Source: Maratus speciosus (taxonomy: Eukaryota > Arthropoda > Arachnida > Araneae > Salticidae). From it: a stretch of DNA of 64,000 nucleotides. Shown here one piece after another: positions 34,641-46,770 of this stretch. The translations under genes and the position numbers were made by a program. Position 1 is the first letter of the stretch, and each line of letters opens with the position of its first letter. The notes beneath the pieces are model-generated. The model had not been told where the DNA came from, did no database searches, and worked only from the letters and a program-made list of their open reading frames with translations. Location: contig OZ010799.1 in NCBI GenBank assembly GCA_963932465.1, forward strand, positions 160,762,761 through 160,826,760, in the 5' to 3' direction.

Positions 34641-37092
34641 ACCATGCTATGGTAAACCGGTATAAAATATATCAATTATCAGGCATTAGGAGTATATTTA
34701 CGAGCGTTAGAGACGGGAAAAAGATCAGAACATAGTCATAAACTCTTTTCAATTATGTTGGAAAGTGTTAAAAAGAAATTAAAAAAACCAAGTGATGTTA
34801 AATAAAAAGTTTTTAACATTTCCCAATCTGTCGGAATAGTTAATTTTTTTAACTTTACGTAGCAATTCTGCTTGTAGCAACCACAGTATACTTCACACTG
34901 AATTATTAAAATCTAAATATAATGTTCTATTACGCTAATCTTTTCTCTAACAGAAATTTCCAGTTGTAAAGGAAATGGTATGTACAGCAATAAAATAAAT
35001 GTCATCATCCACTGTAAATAAAAAAATGATTCTGAAAGCTAAAATCCGAAGATATTATCATTTCAAAGCATAAAGTCGACGAATGCTACGTGAACCATGA
35101 CTAGTTGTCAAGGAATATAGAAGATATAGGTTTAAATATTTCCATATTTGTTAATATTCATTTAAAAAATGAAATGTTTTCTCGTCTAAGCGGATTTATC
35201 TTTTGTGGTTAACAGCATATGCGTTTGAATAAAGCTAGACAAGAGATTTTCTAATAGTTACTGGAATTGAATAAAAGTGTAAATAATACTTATATTATTT
35301 CTGTATGTTTTTTTATGTCTTCTTTCTACATTAAAACTATGAGAGAATACTTTTGCTTATCTGTTTAACGTCTCATAAAATGTTATGTATTCAAAGTATT
35401 ATTATGAAAATTGCTATTTTAATAACTTTATATATTTGCATATCTTATGCAGAAGAAAAGACTATAAGTTTGAAATTTTTATTCCACCACCTTTTTTAAT
35501 GTGTTAAATGCATGAGAGAAAAAGACTGGCTCAACGCTCATAGTGTTAACCCTATGTTTTCTACTAAAAAAATTAAAGTCATAGATTAATTTTATTGGCA
35601 CAACTTTAATAGAGAAGTTGAATAATTCGTTTTTAGATGCAATATATGTCAGAATTACGACAGAGAAAACTCCAAACCAAATTCTAAGTTCAGACATTTA
35701 TGATAGGCTATTTCCATGAGTAATTGTAATGCAAGTCATAAGCTACGATTTTTGACTACCAGTATTTTAGAACGGAAAAATGTGACTTATTTTATCGGAG
35801 ATATCTCATTTATTGAATAAGGCCAAGTAAACTTTTCGAAAATAACTATGGTCAACAAGTATAGCAGTTATCAACTGTGTGACTTACACTACAAAACCCT
35901 ACGGAACTAGCCGATAGAAAATGGCAGAAAAGTTGCATGTGATTATTTCTATTTAAAAGAACGGTATTGTCTATTAATTACATAACACAAGAAATATGTT
36001 CAACATAAGCCTTTTAACACTATAAAGGTGCAAGCTGTGATTACAGTAAGTATCTACGCTGTCCGTGGAATAACAGAAAAACTTATAACTGACTGATGCC
36101 ACATTTCAAAACTGATTTGGTACGGACATTTTCCATGAAAAAGGGATTAAGCATCACATTACATCAATTCAATCTCCAAGAGCAAATAGAAAAATTCAGA
36201 GAACGGTGTAGATATCAATAAATTATCTTTCTGTAACTTCAGAAGAAGATAAAGATTGCATTTTCGGGCTAAATATAGGCACTAAAGGATGCAGCGAGTC
36301 AAATATTTGTAAAACTGTAAAAAAAGTATAGATAAAATGTTTCCACAAAGATGATACTAATCGTTATGTGCAATTATAATTTTTATTATGAATAAAAGTG
36401 TATCTTTTAAAAAAATATTACACTGTTTATTGTATCTTCTACATTTTAGTATTTCAAATATTGTGCTCTAATAATTTCATAGCCAGTTAGCATAGTTTGG
36501 CAAGCGTGGCTTTGTGCATAATTAACACTGCTGTTTTTGTAACTTATAAACATTGTAACTGAAAAAAACTATTTGGCGATTTTTCACGTGCGTCCGAATA
36601 AATAAAAGATGTCTTAAAAGAATTTGTTAACTTATAATTAAGTTAAAAAATTAAAATTTTACACTGTCATCCAAAACACACTTCTGAGTATAATTTTTAC
36701 ACATCTAGCATATCAGAAAGCATACATGACGACTTCACGGCAATTAGGCATTAACACATGCTTTTATTAGATAGATTTAAATTCAGAATAAGATTCTGAT
36801 TCAAAAATTAATACAGGTTAAAATGATAATTAGGGTTTTAATTTGCATTTAAACGAATGTTATTAGTTGCAAATAATATTAATAGTGTTATTCCTCACTG
36901 AACAAAATTTTTATTTCTTTAATAATAAAAAGATACCTAAATTCCAAAGAATTTCAAAGACACATTTCCAACAATCAATTTCCAGAAAATCGTCTGCCTT
37001 AAATAAAATATAATGGAATCAACGAAAAAATGTTAAAAGTATAGAATAGTGCATTAAGTTCTATTATTCATTTAATTATAGTAGCATTCCTA
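34641..37092. repeat. Diverged satellite-family sequence without genes
   Basis: A unit-like order of phrases at 34900-35240 matches the satellite family. The rest is AT-rich with no recognised gene or element ends. The 72-codon minus frame at 35479-35697 has no recognised domain. Confidence 0.4.
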
Positions 37093-37547
37093 CCGGGTGA
37101 CCTAAAAAGGACTGGCTGATTTTAAAATTCAATAACTTGCAAACGGTGACAGATATTTAAAAAAATTCTTGCAGGAGCGTTATGCATAAGGTCAAAAGTT
37201 TTTTTACAGTGATTTTCGATTTTAGTTCGAATTACAAACAATAGATGGCGCTGTAAGCAATAGGCGCAAAAAACAGGCTCGATTTTTTGGTCGATCTCTT
37301 CTTTCATGCGGAAAAAGGAGATCGAAATGTATTAAGTAGGTCCCAAAGGACTAAAAATCGAGCCTGAGTTTAGCGTCTATTGATCGCAGCGCCATCTATT
37401 GTTTGTAATTCGAACTAAAATCGAAAATGACTGTAAAAAAACTTTTGACCTTATGCATAACCCTCCTGCAAGAATTTTTTAAATATCTGTCACCGTTTGC
37501 AAATTATTGAATTTTAAAATCAGTCAGTCCTTTTTAGGACACCCCGG
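37093..37547. mobile_element. mariner-type foldback MITE, ~170 bp arms
   Basis: TA lies at 37091-37092 and 37548-37549. The ends are CCGGGTGACCTAAAAAGGAC and, mirrored, CCGGGGTGTCCTAAAAAGGA. The arms are almost perfect reverse complements for about 170 bp, through 'caatagatggcgctg', with a ~110 bp loop. The 61-codon minus frame inside is not a gene. Confidence 0.85.
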
Positions 37548-37549
37548 TA

Positions 37550-38234
37550 TATTAAGTTCGAACAGTTTACGTGTTTTTAAAGTTGCTTTTCACTTAAAAT
37601 ATTATTTATGCACTTAAAAGAGTAATTTTGTACAGCATTTATTTATTTTTGTTAAAAAAAAATCAATAATATTCAGTAAGAATTCGAGTTTCAATGCCAT
37701 TTTTCAATTTGAGCTAAATGTTTTGTAAATTTCAAAAAGAAACATAAACTAGAAAGAAAACTCATGCGTACGGCACAGATTATGAAACATTTTCCAACAC
37801 TTCCTGTAAGCTTAACAAAACTTCGTTATTTAGGGAAATGAAGTAAATAAGATAACTAAATAAACGTTTAAAAAATTGATTGCAGCAGTTAACTTACATA
37901 GTCAAATATGTATCCTAATTCTTTTAAACAGCCCTGTATTTGATCTGTATGTTGATATATATACTATATAATGGGAAAATTTATTTTAGCAAGAAAACGC
38001 ATAACAGGTTGAAATTTGTCTTTCAGCAATTTTTACTAATAGATGGAAACATACTTGAATACTTTTGTACAGACTTGTAGTTTACCTAGTACCTTTATTA
38101 CACGCCACTTTTTAGCTCAAATTTAATTCAAACTAAAACACTCTTAAAACTACTGAAATCCTATTTCCAGAAATTATCATCCATAGACGGCATGTATCCA
38201 ATTCTTTGCGTGACCCTGTATATCATTTTATCTA
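37550..38234. repeat. Satellite-family segment with an unoccupied TTAA site
   Basis: The segment 37770-37830 matches 48120-48155 joined directly to 48376-48400, and shows the single TTAA (37812-37815) that was the target of the MITE at 48157. No gene is seen. Confidence 0.6.
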
Positions 38235-38722
38235 TAGGGGAGGTAGGGGAGGTTTGATACATAGGGAGGGTTGATACATTGACAATTTTTCTCAACAAAT
38301 GGCATTAACAGCCATTCTAACACATGTGAAGTCTTCTTTTATTTGCTGAAGCCATCATTAGCTGGACTAATCAGTGAAGAACTGACAACTTTTCTTTTCT
38401 TTTAATTTTGAAGGTTTTTGGAAGGTCAATGTAAGTTTTTTCATTGACTGATTTTCTTTCATAACTCTTATCATTGTGTAGATAACATATTGTAATTTGT
38501 TTTATTTATAAAGCACATTGTTATGATTAGTTTTACTAGAAAGTAGATTACCATTTTGCAACTGCATTTGTACAAAGTGATTGAAAATCCAATAAGGCAT
38601 AATAGGGAGAAATGATACATTAGTACTGGGGAGAAATAATACACTTGTATATTTGAAATTTAATAGTTTTTTTTAAGTTTGCAAACGAATATAGGACTTT
38701 AATATTCATTATTGTTTTACAG

Positions 38723-39061
38723 CAAGAGCTACTGAAATTGGTAAGGAAGAACAAAGAGACTATTCATAGACATTATGTAGGTTACATAGAAAAGCAGTGC
38801 GATGATAGATGGTTAGTTCGCTTTTCTCGTCATGTAGAAGGGAAAAAGTTTAAATGGCCTGAAAGGGAAAATCTTTCTATAATTTACGAAGAGCAAATAG
38901 AAAAAACGTTAAATATACCCGATTTTACTTATCAAAATGATAGAGTTATTAGTTTTTCTTTTAACCATTTCAGGGTTGGTGGTATGTTTATGAAACCACT
39001 TAATTTTAATTCCCAAACGCCACATTGGCACCAGCATTTTCGTAAAATATTTTCCATTTAG
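38723..39061 (+). pseudogene. Terminal exon of a DNA-transposon protein (pogo/CENPB-type tail suspected)
   Basis: The frame opens directly after a good 3' splice acceptor (TTGTTTTACAG at 38712-38722) and runs about 112 codons to TAA at 39059. There is no ATG at the left edge, as expected for a 3' exon. Its core, HYVGYIEKQCDDRW, then VRFSRHVEGKKFKWPERE and IYEEQIEKTLNIP, resembles the C-terminal segment that follows the DDE domain in pogo-like transposases of arthropods (a YVG.I......W.V.F.R.......F.WP...D.S.I....I...L..P pattern). The match is from memory of the family, not a search. The reading frame is intact. Confidence 0.5.
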
Positions 39062-39181
39062 TATGAAAGTGAAATATATCCCTTTTCTTATTTCTGATTA
39101 AATTTGTTGGTAAATTCTGATGCCATTTATTTATTGAGCACTTTAGCATTGAAAACGTTTAGCCCCTGAAAGGGTTTACAG

Positions 39182-40402
39182 CAGTGGTTCCCAACCTTCT
39201 TTTGGCCGCGCCCCACCAAAACATCTCTAAAATCCTAATGTCCCCCCTCCCTTCTATATTATACAAATCTTATTACATAAAAAATAAACTTTTATTTTCC
39301 CGGAAGGATCCGAAAACAGCATTAACACTGATAAGTGATTTCACATTCTTTAATTTATCAAAATCATATTTTTTTATTACAAGTATGTTTTTAACATAAC
39401 TCCATGAATGCAATGAGGCCATGGATCTTCGTATTTCCATCTACAAAAGTTTTATTGTTTTTGGCAACTTACCTCAAATTTAAAAGTGATAAATAGTCTA
39501 CATTTTTATCTTCATAAAATTTCTTGAAATCTCCCTCACATTTTATATTTTATTTGATAGAAATGATACATTTTATAATGAATTTTAGTGCTTCATTAAG
39601 AACAAGTGATATTTTTTTTATCACAGAGACTGTATGGTTACATAATTCACAAGTATAATTTTCGGATTCGCGCTTTCATTGATTTTGCGCTACTATTTTT
39701 CTTTTCTCTCATAACATACTTCTTTGAAAGCGGGCTGTTTTATTCCCATTATTATTATTATTTGTCCACCATGATTTCCCCGATTTTAAATTTTAAAATG
39801 CATTTGTCATGAAGTATGTTTATATATTGTGCATGTGGCCTTCAGAAAGAGCCATAATAAGTTTACTCTCCACCCTTCCTGTGCGCATTTCCTTCGATAA
39901 TGCGCACAGGGATTTGTTAATTTCATAAAAGTAGTACCTCATTTAGATAATTCAAAACATTTTTTACATTAAACGTGTCCAAATAGTCTATTTTAGATAT
40001 ACCCTACAAAATTTCATATATAAAAGCTCCTTCATGTGGTATACTGCACTATGAATAGATGTACTACAAGTTTTTATAAAAATACATAGTAAAAAAAAAG
40101 GTGTATATTACTTAAATAACATTAGAGCCAGAAAAATTTAAACTATATTTTAATCTACAAAAGATGTCAAAATATATAAAAATAAATTAACATAATTTTT
40201 CCGGTGTCAGTATATTTTAAACTTTTAAATGGGAACAATTGAAAAATTATTCAGTTGAAATTTTTATTCAGTTATTTTTACATTTTTTCATCTATTATTT
40301 CTATTTTTAGACTATGACACTACTTTCATAAGAAAAAAAAATGTGAATAAGAAAACTGAAATTGCCCCCTGTGGGGCGTACGCCCCACGTTGGGAACCAC
40401 TG
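39182..40402. mobile_element. hAT-superfamily non-autonomous transposon
   Basis: The ends CAGTGGTTCCCAACCTTCTT and, mirrored, CAGTGGTTCCCAACGTGGGG match the well-known hAT (Charlie-like) terminal pattern. A perfect 8 bp duplication GTTTACAG flanks it (39174-39181 and 40403-40410). The 1.2 kb interior is AT-rich with no transposase. It is nested in the 38237 element. Confidence 0.92.
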
Positions 40403-40941
40403 GTTTACAGGAATCTTAAATGTGCTAAATTTATGTTAAATTGTTTCAAATCAGCAATGTTCACTTCATTTTTCCTTGCAGCTAGATTTCTAGGTTTTTT
40501 TTTTTTTTCATTATTTATTTTCTAAAAAGCGTGGTAATAGGATTGTTTAAATAATAGCAACTGTTTAAATATTTTTGTAAAAACATTTCTGAAACAAAAA
40601 TATCTCAATGTCATTCCTTTTCAAATTTTACTTAGATATTTCAAGATTTATCATAAAAAATTGTATGACGCATAAATCGAAATGTCTGCATTTTTTTTTC
40701 AATTTACATAACAATGTATCAAACCTCCCCAGTAATGGGGAGATTTGATACAGTAGTAACCATTCAAAATAATTGGGATATATTTTTTGAATGACTATTT
40801 TTTAAATTCACAATATTTTTAACAGATGAATAAAAGGTCACTTTGTAAGAAAACACGAAAAAATTGTTTATAAATAGCTTTCTAAGGGTTGTAAAAAAAT
40901 TGTAAAAAAAAAAATGTATCATACCTCTCCTACCTCTCCTA

Positions 40942-41779
40942 TTCTACAAATATTTGTTAATAAACTAAATGCAGTTCAGCATAAAAATGCATTACTCATT
41001 TAAAAACCACCTTAAAGCAATTTGCGCTCATACCCAGTTACCCTTACGAATTCTTTTGTGCAGCCCTGTAAATAAATTATAGCATTTATACACACCATAC
41101 AGTATGCATAAATAGAGTGAAACATAAAAGCACGTATGGTAATTTAAAATGCATTACCAGCAATCACCGCTAATGTACAGTACTTCAAATACAATATAGT
41201 ATCTGAAATATTTTGTGTGTCCCTGTAAATGCTATGCAATTCGTACTTTACATGAAATAACGTATATCAAACCTCAGCGACGTATTTCAATTTCATCATA
41301 TATGAAATAATTTAATTAAAATACGCCACAAAAAATTCCCCCTTCCCCTATATCATTTTATAACGGAATTCATTTGTGTGGCCCTGTAAATGAATAATAA
41401 CTATTCTTTGCACCGCATATTATACAGAATGTATATTTTAGCGCACTTCATAAATGCATATAAATTTTGTTATGTTTGGATGCGTGTAACATCATTAAAA
41501 GTCATTTGAAACGATTTTTTCCCATTGCCTGTAATGTAACGGAATACTTTTGACTGTACCTGTAGATTAACTAAACATGCTACAAACTTAATTTGAAATA
41601 GGGTTTTTGCTATGGTAAATGTCCATAACATCCAAAAATTTTAAAGCAATCCGAGTATATTTACGAGAGTTAGAGCGCGTACAGACGGACAGACAAACCG
41701 AAGTCATAAACACTTTTGAACTTTGTTGGAAAGTGTTAAAAAGGAGTAATTTCATGTTGATTGAATGAAATTATTATTG

Positions 41780-41816
<37 letters not shown>

Positions 41817-42000
41817 TGCGTGTGTTTGTGTGTTCAAAACATTAAACTTAAAAATAATAAATTTAAGAGATTCCGGATTGTTTAAAATGTACTGATTTAA
41901 CATTTTCTAATTTACAATAATATATCACGAAAAAGAACATTTATACAAAAGAAAAATAAAAAACATTTATTAAAATAAATGGTACTTTTTGGTTAGCTGG
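40942..42000. repeat. Satellite-family units with AT microsatellite
   Basis: Units related to the 162 bp repeat are visible around 41040-41110, 41210-41400 and 41500-41760, each with a '(g/t)tccctgtaaa' phrase. A (GGACA) tract lies at 41686-41700 and an (AT)n run of about 40 bases at 41777-41813. No gene is seen. Confidence 0.6.
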
Positions 42001-42770
42001 GCGCCATTGTTATATATATATATATACATATACACTATATTGCCATTAATGACCGGCAACTTTCAATTTTAGACATTTTGTCGAATATTTAGAAATATAC
42101 TTGACAGATTCTTCTGGAATTTCAGGATTGAAAAGAACAGGTATGACCTCATATTTAGCAATGTCGATTTGATAAGGAGGGCAATTAGGGGGCCAAAAAA
42201 ATATCAAAGAAAAAAAATACTTGGGATCCCCCTGGAAAATAAAATGCACGAAATGATCTATCGCTACCGAATATAAATAAACAGACATTGTGCAATATGT
42301 GTATTCTTTTGTGTAAGAATAGCATGTATATTAATAGAGATATAGCGATTTATTTAAAAAAATTAAAAAATTCTTGCATGTTATTTGTTTATAACATGCA
42401 GCGTTTTCAACCAAATTTAACTCCGGTTTCAAAAATATTGACAAAATATAGTAGAAACAATATAGTGCAATTGGAATACAAATATATTAAATATTTTAGG
42501 AAATATGAGCAGTTGTATGAAATAATTTTTATCTGCGCATGCGCGAACGATAACACGGATCATTTTGCATAATTTAATAGTCAACTCTATGGAGCAACTT
42601 ATTAAAAAAAATCTAGTCAAATATCGTGTCAAATTCTTGGCAGTCGGGTAAAAAAAAATAGACTCACGCGAGGCTTTCCTACCACAATCTTTGCGATTAT
42701 TTCCTGATTTGCTTTTCATTAATTTTTGATTAACTGCAATTCTTTTTTATCAAACAACGTGTTTTAACAA
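42001..42770. other. No gene recognised
   Basis: It begins with 'ttggttagctgggcgcca.tgttatata', a phrase shared with 48821-48848, so it is part of the dispersed repeat family. The 80-96 codon frames here overlap on opposite strands and show no domain. Confidence 0.4.
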
Positions 42771-42772
42771 TA

Positions 42773-43568
42773 CAGTAGAATCCCGCTAACCCGAACTAAT
42801 TGGAATCGGTGCCTGTTCGGTTTACAAAAAGTTCGGATTATCCGAAATTTCAATAAAAGAAGAAAAGAAAAAGATGCGTGCTAAAAAATTGCAAGTTATA
42901 AGTACTCAGTAACATAATAAATATCATCTAATCTGGCATCCTATTGTCCTTCATGCTGGATAATCTGGCACGACTTTCGGAAAAAAATGGTATTCCGTGT
43001 TTCATCACTACTGATGTTTATACTAATCCAATGAAGCTTCAGAATGAGGAATTACGCAACAATCCATTACAAACTGTTAAAAATCGCGAATCTATAAATA
43101 GCTCAGTCACGACGTCGAGGTAGGAGGAAGAAAAAATCATTTCTGTAGGCAATTTGCAAAATCATATTGCTGAAAGTAAAAATAAATTTTTGTCATTTGA
43201 ATTAAATACTTTTTGCATTTTAAAAGAAAATTTTATAATGACTGGCAAACAAACTGATATTCGAGATTTTTTTAAAGATGGCTTCTACGAAGTAAGCTTA
43301 TGTTTTTATTTTATATTCGTGTACATATGTTGTACTTTTACATTATTGAGTATTTTTTATAATTCTATTCAAGCTGTTTAAAGAATAAAAAACATGCTCT
43401 ACTGCCATTTTATGTTTAATTCTAACTCCTACACTTTTTTCCCGACATTCATCCTGTAATCCGGAAAATTTCGTAAGTTAATCTTTTCAGTTAATATGTT
43501 CAAGTAAAATTTTCGAAAATAAATTCGGTTCGGATTAACCGGAATTTCGTATTAGCGGGGTTATACTG
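42773..43568 (+). mobile_element. pogo/Tigger-like element, internally deleted
   Basis: TA lies at 42771-42772 and 43569-43570. The ends are CAGTAGAATCCCGCTAACCC and, mirrored, CAGTATAACCCCGCTAATAC, with 'ttcggatta.ccg.aat' subterminal repeats. A transposase tail remnant lies inside. Confidence 0.8.
43154..43381 (+). pseudogene. Possible pogo/jerky-like transposase C-terminus remnant
   Basis: The frame contains TGKQTDIRDFFKDG. Many pogo/jerky-type transposases end in a Gln-Thr...(I/L)..FF(K) tail. An open stretch upstream in the same element is interrupted by a stop near 43115. The position inside a pogo-like element supports the reading, but the match is short. Confidence 0.35.
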
Positions 43569-43747
43569 TATATAAGTATACTATGTCAAAAACCGCTTGA
43601 AAAAAATTTCGAAAAATATCTCTCTAATCTCTGTGTCTTTAGTATGTGAAGAGAAAAAGGATATTAAAATCAGAAATAATATATGTGATGGTTTTTACTT
43701 ATGTTCTGTAACCGGAAAACACGGTTTCCCCCTTATTTTAATAATTT

Positions 43748-43915
43748 TGAAAGTCTCCATGTGTTAGTAGAAAGAAGTGCTTAACAAAGGAATTTATCAC
43801 CTTACACATTTTTTCGTTTGTTTTAAATCCTTGAAAATCTCCCTGTGTTAGTAGAAAGAAGTGCTCACCAAACGAATTTATCACCTTACACATTTTATCA
43901 TTTATTTTAAATCCT
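43748..43915. repeat. Direct duplication, 84 bp unit, two copies
   Basis: Both copies read 'tgaaa.tctcc.tgtgttagtagaaagaagtgct' and continue to 'cacattttttcgtttgttttaaatcc' or a variant. They start at 43748 and 43832. Confidence 0.8.
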
Positions 43916-45254
43916 TGTAATTCAGTTTATAATTTTAACATTTTTGAGTGATTTAATTTACCTTTTTTATATCATATTTTTCTGATCAATTTGGAATACA
44001 GTGAGGTTTTTGCAAAATGTAGTTATAACAGATGTAGATTTCTTTTCGTTTTATTGTTTCTGAATTTCTATAAAAAAATCAGAAATTGAAAAAAAAATTC
44101 TGAAAGTTTGACAATTCATTAAATTTGTTTCTGATTAATTATGCAAATATAAGAGTAACAAAAAGTTCGTTAAAGATTTATCATCTTCCCCATTTTTATA
44201 AAACCGTTTTTAATAACTATGATTACATCGACATTTTTGTATAATTGCTATTCTGGTTTTAGATTTTTTTTTTGTAGATAATTACGGTTATGTTATGTTA
44301 ATTTAGATTTTTTTTTTATTTAACAGAAGTATTTTTCTCTTTTCTCTATGTATTTTCGGGGAGAAAATGTTAATGAATAAAAAAATGCAAGATATTGAAC
44401 ATAGTGTTTGAAAGTGAATGCTTGGAAATGAATGATTTTTACAGTAGATTGCGAAAAAAATTTTCAACTGAAAAAATTATATGAATTTTAGAACTTTTGA
44501 AAATAAAAAGATATACGTGTAAAAAAGAATCATTTTACGACTTACATAAAATGTTTTAGTCTTCTTCCATTAAATTATTTTTTGAGAAAAGGGCATATCT
44601 CCCAATTAACAAAACAGCAGTGGACCAATATTTTTTACAGTTTATTTCCGGAACATTAACCCTTTGCCTGTGGAATATATTTGAGAAAAACGTGCCAAAA
44701 ATGGAATTTGTTTTCTGTTTAATTTTGTTTGTAACTGCGAAATTACAAAATTTCGACAAATGGCGCGAAACCGCCAAATTTTTCGCGTGAAAGTATCGTC
44801 ATCTATTGGTAAAATTGTAAATTACATTTTATGCATTGTACGAACTGAGTTCGGACTTCACGGAAATGAAACACCGATTTTTCTCTTGCCCGAACTCAGG
44901 TCGAGCGTTCCAAAATTGGCGCATTTTCGTTGCCAAGGAGCCACAGGCATGGGATTACTGACTCTTGCCATTATTATTGAAATAGAATATTGGTCCAATA
45001 TTGAGGTGTTTACATGCTCTCAATATTATTCAACATCACCAAGAAATAATTCTTCATTTCATTGCCAATATGTCCAGTGCAAAGCCGTTCTTCAATATTG
45101 CCGTTTCAATCCAAATATTTCCAGTTGCTAATAATCCAGTTGCTTCCAGTTGCCAGTATTTGCTAATATCTCTAATATCGCCATTTCATTGCAAATCTAA
45201 AGTAAATATTTAACGAATGTTGGTACGTCATTCGAATATTTACCCGTGGAAGTG
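43916..45254. other. AT-rich stretch with a single piggyBac-type end
   Basis: At 44658-44669 TTAACCCTTTGCCTG resembles a piggyBac-type terminus next to TTAA, but the partner end was not found. The 123-codon frame 44760-45131 has a GC-richer first third; it shows no recognised domain and lies next to small repeats of 'ccaatattg', so I do not call it a gene. Confidence 0.35.
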
Positions 45255-45262
45255 GTATAGAG

Positions 45263-46762
45263 CAGGCCTGTCCAGCCTTTCAGTAAGCAGAGGCGCACCT
45301 CTGCTCTTGGCACTCAATGAAGGGCGTCATTACACATTACTGAAAGCATGCGGCAATATTATCACACAGTATTAGTATAAACCCACTTCTTAACATAATG
45401 CAAATGAATCTTAAAGCGGTAGACAAAAGGCCCCTACGGTTCTGGAGTTACATGTATTAAATTTCAAATTATACATTTTTCTATGAGAGGTCTATCTCAA
45501 AAATATTTGTAGGGTAAGGTGCCAGAATCTTTAATCGCGCCTATAATAACAACAATAACAAAAACAAGTTGGAAATTGCTCGTCAAAAGTGGCAAATGAG
45601 GTGCGTTCGTACTATAACTAGTTTTATAAATAGTTTTTACACCGCATATTGTACTGAATGTATATTTTAGTGCACTTCATAAGTGCATATCAATTTCATT
45701 CTGTTCGAAAGGTTGTAACATCATTAAAATGCACTTGAAATATTTTTTTTTCCATTGGCCTTAATGTAACCGAAAACTTTTGACTGTCCCTGTCATTAAA
45801 CTATATTCCGATTTTCATAAAATTTGAAATGACTCGACAAAATTATGCAACAATATTTAAAATTTCAGACGATTCGGTTGGGTAGTTTTTACTCAGTTAT
45901 ATGCGGACGGACAGACAGACAGACGGACGGACTGAACGACGACTATAGGTGCTACGTATTTATATAATTACGAATGCACCTAAAAATAGCAATCAGAGAT
46001 ATTTCTGGGTTTCTTCATTTAGGATGTGAAAATAAGCTTTGACCTATTTTGAAGGCGTGGGTTTAGTTTTATAAAAAGTACAAAAATAAAGGCAGGCGTG
46101 AACGTAACCAATCCATATGGGGGGTTTCAGAGAGATAGTCTGGAATTGCTTTTATAGATTTCATTCTGCACTGTTTTCTTAATTTTTCTAAGTAAAAAAA
46201 AATAGTAATAATAATTAAAAAAACTTTAAAATTCACGAAAAAGCTGAACTTTTCATGCAAATGTGTCTTCAAAGAAGCGGGGAAGGTGAAAAACGTTTAT
46301 TTTCTGTTACGTCTTAAGTATTAAAAAGAACTATCACCAAATTTTATCCGAGTCACTTTTAGATTTCTTTTAAATCTTTGACACCCGATTTTTCCACATT
46401 GTAATTTTGAATTGTTTAATCGCTCAAAATTTGAGATTAGATAAGGGGAAAATTTCCAAACTAAAATACTGGTATTCAAATTTAAAAGTTTTGTTCGCTT
46501 TACATGGCAAACTTTCTTGCCTTTAATGAGTTAACCATTAAAATTACACTTTATAAACAATAACTACAAATCGTGAAAATAAGCATCATTAAATTTTCAA
46601 GATATGTTTGGTTTTTAATGCGTTTTCACAGGTTTTGAAAATATCTCTGATGTAAATATTAATGATTTTAAAGAAATAATTCTTTATAACGGAATTTTAC
46701 TTCTATAAAGTCTAATAACAGGAAATTTTCAAAGGGCGCGGGTGCCGCGTTGGACAGCCCTG
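45263..46762. mobile_element. hAT-like non-autonomous element with satellite insertion
   Basis: The ends CAGGCCTGTCCAGCC and, mirrored, CAGGGCTGTCCAACG are flanked by gtatagag (45255-45262) and gtgtacag (46763-46770), which match at 6 of 8 positions as an aged 8 bp duplication. A piece of the satellite family (about 45590-45980) with a (GACA/GACG) tract lies inside. The 67-codon minus frame at 46069 is not recognised. Confidence 0.65.
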
Positions 46763-46770
46763 GTGTACAG

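Larger units (their letters stand above)
38237..40939 (+). mobile_element. TA-flanked DNA transposon with a transposase-tail exon and nested hAT
   Basis: TA lies at 38235-38236 and 40940-40941. The inverted ends start GGGGAGGTAGGGGAGGTTTG and, mirrored, GGAGAGGTAGGAGAGGTATG; extra copies of 'gggga.atttgatacat'-type motifs lie inside both ends. It contains a spliced-looking terminal exon (38723-39061) and a nested hAT-type element (39182-40402). The element is otherwise AT-rich and the rest of the transposase is gone. Confidence 0.8.

Noticed and set aside
44658..44680. A further piggyBac-like element starting CCCTTTGCCTG after TTAA
   Set aside because: No matching end with TTAA was found downstream, so it cannot be called an element.
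44760..45131. A 123-codon frame as a host exon
   Set aside because: There is no recognised domain, no clear splice sites, and the last third is made of short 'ccaatattg'-like repeats.
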